Assembly (NCBI GenBank): GCA_036378375.1
Contig: DASUWQ010000335.1
Span: 1 to 5,046, forward strand
DNA length: 5,046 nucleotides
Reading direction: 5' to 3'
Source of the DNA: JAFAVN01 sp036378375
GTDB taxonomy: Bacteria; Verrucomicrobiota; Verrucomicrobiia; Chthoniobacterales; JAFAMB01
The notes beneath the pieces were generated by a model, which was not told where the DNA came from, ran no database searches, and saw nothing but the letters and a program-made list of their open reading frames with translations. Numbering within the stretch: the stretch's first letter is position 1; the number at the start of each line of letters is the position of its first letter. The translations under genes were made by a program, and so were the position numbers. Below, in pieces: positions 1-4,578 of the stretch.

Positions 1-207
1 GGACGGCAGTATTGGCGAAACTTGTTGGAAGGTGGCCGGGCACGCGCCAAAGCGGCTCCCCTTCAAGCGCTGGTCCTGTCAACGTTGCGCCCCGCGCCTT
101 TCACTTCTCACTTCTCACCTTTCCCCAACCCCGCCCCGCAGTTATTGAACCGGCCGAAGGTTTTGCAGTTGAAATAACAACCCGTGCGCGCAACTCTGGG
201 GCAATCT
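1..207. other. Leader/intergenic stretch with no assignable gene
   Basis: All three plus-strand frames stay open from the left edge for more than 100 bases, so the tail of an upstream gene could be present. None of the translations is recognisable, and composition does not single out one frame. The only clear structure is the heptamer array at 101-128, listed separately. No convincing promoter for the downstream isomerase gene was found: a TTGAAC at 145-150 has no matching -10 element at a normal distance. Because arrays elsewhere in the window sit at gene 3' ends, an upstream gene ending near base 100-130 is possible but unproven. Confidence 0.4.
101..128 (+). repeat. Short tandem heptamer array, TCACTTC type
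   Basis: Four consecutive 7-bp units are visible: TCACTTC twice, then TCACCTT, then a degenerate TCCCCAA. The phase is strict. Bases 108-122 are identical over 15 bp to 4565-4579, inside the larger array near the right end of the window. This shows a dispersed family rather than chance low complexity. On the minus strand each good unit contains TGA. Confidence 0.7.
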
Positions 208-783
208 ATGTCTGTTCGCCAAAGCATCGATGACGCGATCAAAACAATCGGTCTCTTGGTACATCTGGAGCCCAAAATCCAGGAGGCGGCTGAGTTGGTC
301 GAGAACGCGCTTTTGAATGGTCATAGAGTGTTGTCCTGCGGCAACGGTGGGAGCGCTACCGATAGCTCGCATTTCACGGCTGAGCTGGCCAGCCGATTCG
401 TCAGCGACCGGCAACCGTTTCCGGGCTTCAGTCTCACCAATGACGGAGGATTAATCACCGCTATCGGAAACGACTATTCGTTTGACGAAGTGTTTGCCCG
501 ACAATTAGTGGCGTTTGGAGAACGCGGTGACGTCTTGCTTGCACTTTCCACCAGTGGCCAATCTCGCAATATTCGACGCGCGCTCGAAGTTGCTAACGAG
601 ATCGGCGTGACATCGATTTCTTTATTAGGCAGAGACGGTGGCGTTTGCAAAGGCTTGGCTTCAGTGGAAATCATCGTTCCCAGCCAAAGCACGGCTCGTA
701 TCCAGGAAGCCCATAAGGTGATCATTCACATCATCTGCGAGCTGATCGAACCGGCTCTGCAGAAGGCCAGTAATCAGAAGTGA
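208..783 (+). CDS. gmhA: Phosphoheptose (sedoheptulose-7-phosphate) isomerase, SIS-domain protein
   Basis: This is a 191-residue single-domain SIS protein, close to the 192 residues of E. coli GmhA. GmhA converts D-sedoheptulose 7-phosphate to D-glycero-D-manno-heptose 7-phosphate, the first step towards ADP-heptose for LPS inner core; it is cytosolic and usually a zinc-dependent tetramer. The phosphate-binding loop CGNGGSA is at residues 44-50 and a second SIS motif, STSGQSRN, at 114-121. Residues H55, E59, Q166 and H174 line up with GmhA metal/catalytic positions H61, E65, Q172 and H180. The ATG at 208 is preferred over the in-frame GTG at 184: it gives the family length, and a GGGG (198-201) lies six bases upstream. 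The paralogue DiaA shares the fold, and the STARIQE stretch resembles DiaA as well. The retained metal and catalytic residues favour isomerase. Confidence 0.85.
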   Translation: MSVRQSIDDAIKTIGLLVHLEPKIQEAAELVENALLNGHRVLSCGNGGSATDSSHFTAELASRFVSDRQPFPGFSLTNDGGLITAIGNDYSFDEVFARQLVAFGERGDVLLALSTSGQSRNIRRALEVANEIGVTSISLLGRDGGVCKGLASVEIIVPSQSTARIQEAHKVIIHIICELIEPALQKASNQK

Positions 784-1640
784 CGGATCCGAAGCTCGCA
801 CAAATCATTGAGCTGGATGGAGCGTGGCTCCCGAACCCTTTGGAACTGACTCGTTCCCTCGATTGCCGGGCTTGGGGACCTAAACTCCGTTACTGTGCAC
901 CCACAAGAGTCATTGAGACTTTCTATCGTGAGGTCGAGGAAAAACTAACTCCGTTCACTCTCTATGGATCCGGAGACTTCCATCATCTGACGGCGCTCTG
1001 GGTTCGCCAATTCAAGCAACCATTTGTTCTTATCTCTTTCGATAACCATCCTGATTGGGACACTCGTCCGCCGCATTGGTGTTGCGGTACGTGGATGAAC
1101 CGGGCGCTGGAATCACCCCTTCTAAAAAGAGTTGCCATCTGGGGCTGTGCTAACTTCGAGCTCAATCCGCCACATCGGTGGTTCGCGAATCATAGAGCGT
1201 TGCGGGGGGGCCGCTTGGAAATGTGGCCATGGATCGACCGTTTCGGTTCCTCTGCCCACCGGCGCTGGACTGGGATCAACGCGGAGAATTGGCAAGATCA
1301 CTTCGCCAAATTCGCGGCCGGACTCAGTGATTCACCAATCTACGTCACCATCGACATGGACTGCCTCACACCGGAGACGGCGCGTACCGACTGGGAACAA
1401 GGCCTTTTTACACCCGCAGATATCGGCTGGGCCTTAAGGAGGTTGAGAGCGTCCACGACCATCATCGGCGGCGACCTCTGCGGAGCGCATTCACCGGCCC
1501 AATACAGTCGCTGGACTCAACGCCAGGCCGCACACATCGATCATCCCAAACAATCACCAAGCGATGCCGGAAACGCGCAACGACTGAATCTAGAAGCCGC
1601 CAGACAAATGTGGCCGGCGCTTACGGGTTCTAAGTTCTAG
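780..1640 (+). CDS. Arginase/ureohydrolase-fold protein of unknown substrate
   Basis: This 286-residue protein has the ordered signatures of the arginase/agmatinase/formimidoylglutamase superfamily. GSGDFHH at 63-69 stands for the GGDHS loop. SFDNHPDWD at 86-94 supplies D88, H90 and D92 as in DAHxD. TIDMDCLTP at 190-198 supplies D192 and D194. The binuclear-metal ligand set therefore looks intact. In classical ureohydrolases a DxxEvNP-like segment follows near the C-terminus, and its Glu holds the guanidinium. Here GGDLCGAHSP (230-239) has Gly235 at that place. The loop after the second metal motif is also atypical (WEQG at 205-208). Guanidino hydrolysis is thus doubtful. The start is GTG at 780, overlapping the isomerase TGA as GTGA, so translation is probably coupled. 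The last four residues (GSKF) and the TAG stop come from the adjacent heptamer array. A G7 run lies at 1204-1210. Confidence 0.75.
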   Translation: MTDPKLAQIIELDGAWLPNPLELTRSLDCRAWGPKLRYCAPTRVIETFYREVEEKLTPFTLYGSGDFHHLTALWVRQFKQPFVLISFDNHPDWDTRPPHWCCGTWMNRALESPLLKRVAIWGCANFELNPPHRWFANHRALRGGRLEMWPWIDRFGSSAHRRWTGINAENWQDHFAKFAAGLSDSPIYVTIDMDCLTPETARTDWEQGLFTPADIGWALRRLRASTTIIGGDLCGAHSPAQYSRWTQRQAAHIDHPKQSPSDAGNAQRLNLEAARQMWPALTGSKF

Positions 1641-1741
1641 TTTCGAAGTTCAAGGTTCCGAGTTTTACCGCGCCGACAAGCGCTTTGCCATGGCGAGAAC
1701 GCAACCCGGAACTTTGAACTTAAAACCTAGAACTTAGAACT
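1626..1741. repeat. Inverted pair of six-unit heptamer arrays, possible bidirectional terminator
   Basis: The left arm, 1626-1667, divides exactly into six heptamers of consensus RGTTCNA. The right arm, read on the minus strand from 1741 down to 1700, divides into six heptamers of the same consensus. The arms match at 33 of 42 positions by hand alignment and are separated by 32 bases that include the palindrome GCCATGGC (1687-1694). Transcripts entering from either side could form a long imperfect hairpin. The structure lies exactly between the convergent arginase-fold and transporter genes: the stop of the former is inside the left arm, and the stop of the latter is one base beyond the right arm. 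There is no GC-rich stem with a U-tract, so a role as a terminator is inference. Confidence 0.8.
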
Positions 1742-1742
1742 G

Positions 1743-2078
1743 TTACGTTCCCGCCACCAAGGCCGTTCCGATGCTGATTACCGCAATGCCTAAGATCAGC
1801 TGAGGGGTCAGTCTTTCGCGTAAGAAGAGGGAAGCAGCCACCGCCATCATGGGACGATCGATTGCTTCGATGGGATAAATCTTGCTCAACGGAAAATGGG
1901 GAAGCAACGCCAGCCAGAAAAAGAAACCGATGGCAGCAGCGACCAACCCGGCTCCAATCCACGCCCGCCGGTGCCAGGCGACCACCGCGGGGTGACCCAT
2001 CGCTCGCTTGAAACAGACTTGCCCGGCAATCGCGCTGCTATTTGAGATGAGCAGTAAGAGAAAGAAAAACAGCGTCAT
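1743..2078 (-). CDS. Four-helix DMT-superfamily (EamA/ArnE-like) membrane protein, second of a pair
   Basis: This 111-residue inner-membrane protein has four predicted helices, at about residues 2-19, 40-59, 63-86 and 91-109. The first helix ends in AGQVCFK (18-24), and the later segment LSKIYPIEAIDRP (64-76) followed by FLRERLTP (85-92) is typical of half-size EamA/ArnE proteins. The ArnE/ArnF pair of enterobacteria is proposed to flip undecaprenyl-phosphate-aminoarabinose. The SMR drug-exporter glutamate of helix 1 (EmrE E14) appears to be absent, Ala16 being at about that place, which favours an Arn-like rather than a drug/proton role. ATG 2078 overlaps the TGA of the upstream gene as ATGA, and a strong GGAGAGG lies just before it. 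Joint translation and a heterodimer are likely. The substrate is unknown. Confidence 0.75.
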   Translation of the reverse strand: MTLFFFLLLLISNSSAIAGQVCFKRAMGHPAVVAWHRRAWIGAGLVAAAIGFFFWLALLPHFPLSKIYPIEAIDRPMMAVAASLFLRERLTPQLILGIAVISIGTALVAGT

Positions 2079-2518
2079 AGCCTCTCCTCGAGTCGCGCCA
2101 AGGGTCGCGCGATGATCATGATCCCCAGCGTAACAATCAAAATGCCGCCCCAGCGCACGAGCGAGATTTGCTCACCTAAAAACAACCAAGAACCTAGCGG
2201 AACAACGACTTGGGTCGCAGCAGCAAGACTAAAGGCGATAATCAGAGGAACGAACCGGAGCGCGTGAAGCCAAACAAACAGGCTCGCGATCATACATCCG
2301 ATCCCCAGCCACACCGCAGGCGAAGCAAGACTTGAGACCCCTAACAGCGTGCCACCAGGGGTATTATCGCTCCCCGCCTTAAACAGAATCTGGGCGGCTG
2401 CAGACAAGATCACCGTAAATCCGATGTGCAGATAGGGGTTTAAGTACCAAGCCATTTTAGGTACGTTTTGCTCGGACTTGAGACCGGCATGGTCCGGTTC
2501 GGATGTAAGAGAAGGCAT
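2075..2518 (-). CDS. Four-helix DMT-superfamily (EamA/ArnF-like) membrane protein, first of a pair
   Basis: With ATG 2518 this is a 147-residue protein. It has a polar N-terminal stretch of about 25 residues followed by four helices, near 30-47, 68-88, 92-115 and 121-138. AAAQILFK (40-47) ends helix 1 in the same pattern as the partner gene, and GEQISLVRWGGI (115-126) matches the EamA-type loop before the last helix. No helix-1 glutamate of the SMR type is seen. Start choice: ATG 2518 has GGGAGG 12 bases upstream; the in-frame TTG at 2554 would add only an unlikely tail; ATG 2455 would begin just before helix 1 but has no ribosome-binding site. It is the first gene of a coupled pair reading away from the divergent desaturase. 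It is probably an inner-membrane lipid-linked sugar or small-molecule transporter half; specificity cannot be read. Confidence 0.72.
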   Translation of the reverse strand: MPSLTSEPDHAGLKSEQNVPKMAWYLNPYLHIGFTVILSAAAQILFKAGSDNTPGGTLLGVSSLASPAVWLGIGCMIASLFVWLHALRFVPLIIAFSLAAATQVVVPLGSWLFLGEQISLVRWGGILIVTLGIMIIARPLARLEERL

Positions 2519-2588
2519 TGTTAAATGCAACCTCCCGCGAGGAAGCAGTTGCAAGTCTTCGCATTTTATCTAGCCTGTCAACGGCTAT
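2519..2588. promoter_or_regulatory. Divergent intergenic region, shared promoter zone
   Basis: Seventy bases separate the ATG of the transporter pair (minus) from the ATG of the desaturase (plus), so promoters for both units must lie here or inside the opposing genes. It contains an AT-rich block (about 2563-2572) and, on the minus strand, a perfect TTGACA at 2581-2576. No well-spaced -10 partner is visible, so no exact promoter is called. Confidence 0.4.
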
Positions 2589-3479
2589 ATGAAGATTCTG
2601 GCATACACAAAGTATGACTCGATTCCCGTGATTTGCGCTATAGCTCACGCGGGGTATTTGGTTACTCTCTTCCTGTTATTTCCACATACCCCCCTGTGGA
2701 TCATGCTGATTTTGGGATTCGTCTATTCCGTCAGCATCTCCTGGAATATCAACGGGATATCACACAACTTTATTCATAATCCATACTTCAAGTGGAAGCC
2801 CCTGAACTACGCTTTCAGCTGGTTGCTTTCCGTCACCATGGGATTTTCCCAACAGTTTTACGATCTGGTGCATCACAAGCATCATCAGGGTAATAGTGAT
2901 CGCCCGGATGACACCGGCGAGACCGTCGATCCGATCTCAATCTATCGGCACGGACATGATGAGATGCCGGAAAATGTCTGGAGCTACGTTTTTCTTAGCT
3001 TTTTCCGCGACGATCCAAAACAGATCTACAGCGAGATCAAAAAACGGAAACCTTTCAACGCCTATTTTGGTGTTTTTGAAATCGCTTCCTGGGTATTGCT
3101 TTGCGTCATCGCCGGGATCTTAAACTGGAAATTTTTGCTCTTTTACGTGCCGTTTTACTATCTCGGTCACAGCCTGTCTTATCTGAACGGTTATTACCGT
3201 CATTTCGGCGGGAACCCGGATGAACCGATCGCCTGGGGAGTAAGCAGCTATGGCAAGCTCTATAACGCGATCTGGTTCAACAATGGCTATCACGCTGAGC
3301 ATCACTACAAGCCGAAGGTCCACTGGACCAAGATGAACCGGCTGCACGAGCAGATCCGACAAGAGCAAATCAAAGCCGGCGTTCACGTGATCAAGCCGCC
3401 GCATGCTCTCGGTTTTCTTGATTCCAACCAACCCAAGCCTAACGCCGAAGTAGAAACACAAGGGGCACCCACGGCGTAA
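2589..3479 (+). CDS. Membrane di-iron fatty acid desaturase family protein
   Basis: This 296-residue integral membrane protein carries the three histidine boxes of the fatty acid desaturase/hydroxylase superfamily: HNFIH at 59-63, HHKHH at 95-99 (HxxHH) and HAEHH at 235-239. H194 and H205 are possible additional ligands. Hydrophobic segments lie at about 13-33, 36-55, 74-90, 163-180 and 183-200, arranged so that the boxes face the cytoplasm. The family uses O2 and electrons from a ferredoxin or cytochrome b5-type donor to desaturate or hydroxylate an acyl or terpenoid chain. No fused electron-donor domain is present and no reductase gene is adjacent. ATG 2589 is the first start and lies ahead of the first helix, though no clear Shine-Dalgarno precedes it. 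Exact substrate and regiospecificity cannot be told; carotenoid-modifying enzymes share the boxes. Confidence 0.82.
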   Translation: MKILAYTKYDSIPVICAIAHAGYLVTLFLLFPHTPLWIMLILGFVYSVSISWNINGISHNFIHNPYFKWKPLNYAFSWLLSVTMGFSQQFYDLVHHKHHQGNSDRPDDTGETVDPISIYRHGHDEMPENVWSYVFLSFFRDDPKQIYSEIKKRKPFNAYFGVFEIASWVLLCVIAGILNWKFLLFYVPFYYLGHSLSYLNGYYRHFGGNPDEPIAWGVSSYGKLYNAIWFNNGYHAEHHYKPKVHWTKMNRLHEQIRQEQIKAGVHVIKPPHALGFLDSNQPKPNAEVETQGAPTA

Positions 3480-3487
3480 AGGGGCGC

Positions 3488-3705
3488 GGTAGAGCGAAAC
3501 CTCGGCGCGATAAGATTCGTAACATCCATTGGCGATACCGCGCCGGGTTTGAGCCGCACCACGGGTGTGGCCGCGTCTATGGTTTGCCTCAGTTTAAGCG
3601 CCTCGTCCGAAGGAATTTTCGTGAACATCAGCAAACCGGCCCAAAACCGGCGCGGATGAACTCTTTTAGAAACGGCACCTCGGCGCGCCGGTTTTTCGCC
3701 CTACC
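3488..3705. mobile_element. Possible MITE-like element with imperfect 22-bp terminal inverted repeats
   Basis: Bases 3488-3509 (starting GGTAGAGCGAAA) match the reverse complement of 3684-3705 (starting GGTAGGGCGAAA) at 18 of 22 positions. Directly outside both ends is the same GGCGC (3483-3487 and 3706-3710), as a 5-bp target duplication would give, though a GC-rich 5-mer is weak evidence. The interior is about 174 bp with no transposase. It begins 8 bases after the desaturase stop and ends 23 bases before the acetyltransferase stop. A 9-bp perfect inverted repeat (3483-3491 with 3536-3544) and a hairpin at 3553-3571 add secondary structure. The alternative is that the repeats are simply parts of a bidirectional terminator. 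Confidence 0.4.
3643..3695. terminator. Candidate bidirectional intrinsic terminator between convergent genes
   Basis: AAAACCGGCGCG at 3643-3654 pairs perfectly over 12 bp with CGCGCCGGTTTT at 3684-3695. The GC-rich core is flanked by A4 on the left and T5 (3692-3696) on the right, which is the arrangement of an intrinsic terminator usable from both strands. It lies between the stops of the desaturase (3479) and the acetyltransferase (3729). The 29-base spacer is longer than in a compact terminator hairpin, which lowers confidence. Confidence 0.5.
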
Positions 3706-3728
3706 GGCGCTGGGTCCTGTGTCCGACC

Positions 3729-4322
3729 CTAGCCCAAAATCTCTTTTAATTCCCCGGACGCGACGATTTCTGCAATCGACCGAGGTTCTCTTGGTGCGTC
3801 TTCTTCCGGTAGCAAATCTAGGCTCCACCACCCTACGTCGTGCCATCTGCCGAGTTTGAATCCGACTCGGCGGTAGACTCCGATCGCCCGGAATCCGATC
3901 TTCTCGTGCAGCCGGACACTGGCTTCGTTTGGTAGCGTGATACCGGCGAAGGCCCGGCAATACCCCAAGGATTGGCAGATCTTCATCAGCGCGCGGTACA
4001 GCGCGGTCCCAATCCCACGTCTTTTCGCCTCCGGCGCTAAATAAGCCGTAAAATCGACAGACCACCGGTAGGCCGCCCTTTCGCGATGTTTACCGGCATA
4101 AGCATAACCAAGCACATCGCCCGTTTCCGAAACCGCCACCAACCAAGGATATCGCTGCATTAAAGTGCTGATCCGTTGCCTCATCTGACCTTCGTCTGGG
4201 GCCGTCGTCTCAAACGAGACGGCCGTCTCGAGGCAGAACGGAGCATAAATCGCTGCGACGTCCGCGGCGTCAGCAGGCACCGCAAGGCGCAGCCGAGGGG
4301 TGGGATCGCTTTTTGACTGCAT
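3729..4322 (-). CDS. GNAT acetyltransferase, phosphinothricin/methionine-sulfone acetyltransferase type
   Basis: This 197-residue cytosolic protein is a single GNAT domain. Order of landmarks: IYAPFCLETAVSFET (25-39), RYPWLVA (57-63), GYAYAGKHRERAAY (72-85), the acetyl-CoA pyrophosphate loop RRGIGTAL (101-108), LPNEASVRLHEKIGF (130-144) and GRWHDVGWW (158-166). These follow the Pat/Bar/MddA subfamily, which acetylates the amino group of phosphinothricin, methionine sulfone or sulfoximine. The residue aligning with the proposed catalytic Glu88 of Bar is Asp90, while the conserved His of SVRLHE (His139) is kept. The C-terminal tail after about residue 172 is acidic and not part of the fold. ATG 4322 gives the expected N-terminus; no Shine-Dalgarno is evident. 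Homologues are common core-genome genes, so herbicide resistance should not be assumed. Confidence 0.82.
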   Translation of the reverse strand: MQSKSDPTPRLRLAVPADAADVAAIYAPFCLETAVSFETTAPDEGQMRQRISTLMQRYPWLVAVSETGDVLGYAYAGKHRERAAYRWSVDFTAYLAPEAKRRGIGTALYRALMKICQSLGYCRAFAGITLPNEASVRLHEKIGFRAIGVYRRVGFKLGRWHDVGWWSLDLLPEEDAPREPRSIAEIVASGELKEILG

Positions 4323-4340
4323 ACCGTGGTCAGCAAGTAA

Positions 4341-4376
4341 TCAGTAGCCAGTGTGTCACCAATCAGTCTTCAGCAG
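4341..4376. repeat. Degenerate heptamer-periodic tract, TCAGTNN type
   Basis: Five units beginning TCAG, CCAG or TCAC start at 4341, 4348, 4356, 4363 and 4370, giving steps of 7, 8, 7 and 7. A further TCAG at 4330 is out of phase. The tract resembles the TCAC arrays in unit length and in the shared TCA but is more decayed. It lies 18 bases upstream of the acetyltransferase start codon. Confidence 0.45.
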
Positions 4377-4386
4377 CAATTTCCGA

Positions 4387-4407
4387 TCCCGATGAACAAC
4401 ATCGGGA
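4387..4407. other. Perfect 8-bp hairpin with 5-base loop
   Basis: TCCCGATG (4387-4394) and CATCGGGA (4400-4407) are exact reverse complements separated by AACAA. On the minus strand it lies about 160 bases after the HyuB stop and 65 bases before the acetyltransferase ATG. Neither strand shows a T-tract after the stem, so a terminator call is weak. A 5'-leader hairpin or a dyad protein-binding site fits equally well. Confidence 0.5.
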
Positions 4408-4536
4408 GCACCGGGAACGAACCTTCCAAACACGCCAGGGCGTCGCGTCTTTTGGAACGGCATCCCTTTGCGGTCGATTATCGGCGTCGACACCCTTGCG
4501 AGCTATTGCGCGGAATGCAACGCCCCTCCGTACCTG

Positions 4537-4578
4537 TCACTTTTCACCTTTCACTTCTCACCAATCACTTCTCACCTT
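4537..4578 (-). repeat. Six-unit heptamer array, minus-strand consensus RRGTGA ending
   Basis: Read on the minus strand from 4578 down to 4537, six perfect-phase 7-bp units occur, each ending GGTGA or AGTGA; GAAGTGA and AAGGTGA each recur exactly. The total length of 42 bp equals each arm of the array pair at 1626-1741, although the sequence family differs. The array supplies residues KGEK and the TGA stop of the HyuB-type protein. Fifteen bases (4565-4579) recur exactly at 108-122. Confidence 0.85.

Larger units (their letters stand above)
4323..4564. other. Non-coding gap between hyuB-type gene and acetyltransferase gene
   Basis: The 242 bases hold the degenerate heptamer tract, a perfect hairpin, and most of a TCAC array at the right. 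The middle part, about 4410-4530, shows no credible gene: the open frames there have no recognisable sequence and no start with a ribosome-binding site. A promoter for the acetyltransferase would be expected here, but none is distinct. Confidence 0.5.

Noticed and set aside
101..128. Heptamer repeats considered as a CRISPR array
   Set aside because: Units are 7 bp in direct tandem with no spacers, unlike CRISPR repeats.
12..233. Open frame on the plus strand overlapping the isomerase start
   Set aside because: It needs a TTG start, runs through the heptamer array, overlaps gmhA out of frame and resembles no family.
208..783. Isomerase considered as the replication-initiation regulator DiaA
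   Set aside because: DiaA shares the SIS fold and the ARIQE motif, but this protein keeps the GmhA zinc/catalytic residues (H55, E59, Q166, H174), so isomerase is preferred.
2576..2581. Perfect TTGACA on the minus strand upstream of the transporter pair
   Set aside because: No TATAAT-like hexamer lies 16-18 bases downstream; the AT-rich block follows after only about five bases, so a sigma-70-type promoter is not supported.
3383..3634. Minus-strand open frame through the end of the desaturase and the convergent gap
   Set aside because: It lies antisense to the desaturase C-terminus and reads through the left inverted repeat; no ribosome-binding site or recognisable domain was seen.
3584..3859. 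Plus-strand open frame across the gap into the acetyltransferase
   Set aside because: Antisense shadow of the acetyltransferase C-terminus plus repeat sequence, with arginine/serine-rich composition typical of a wrong frame.
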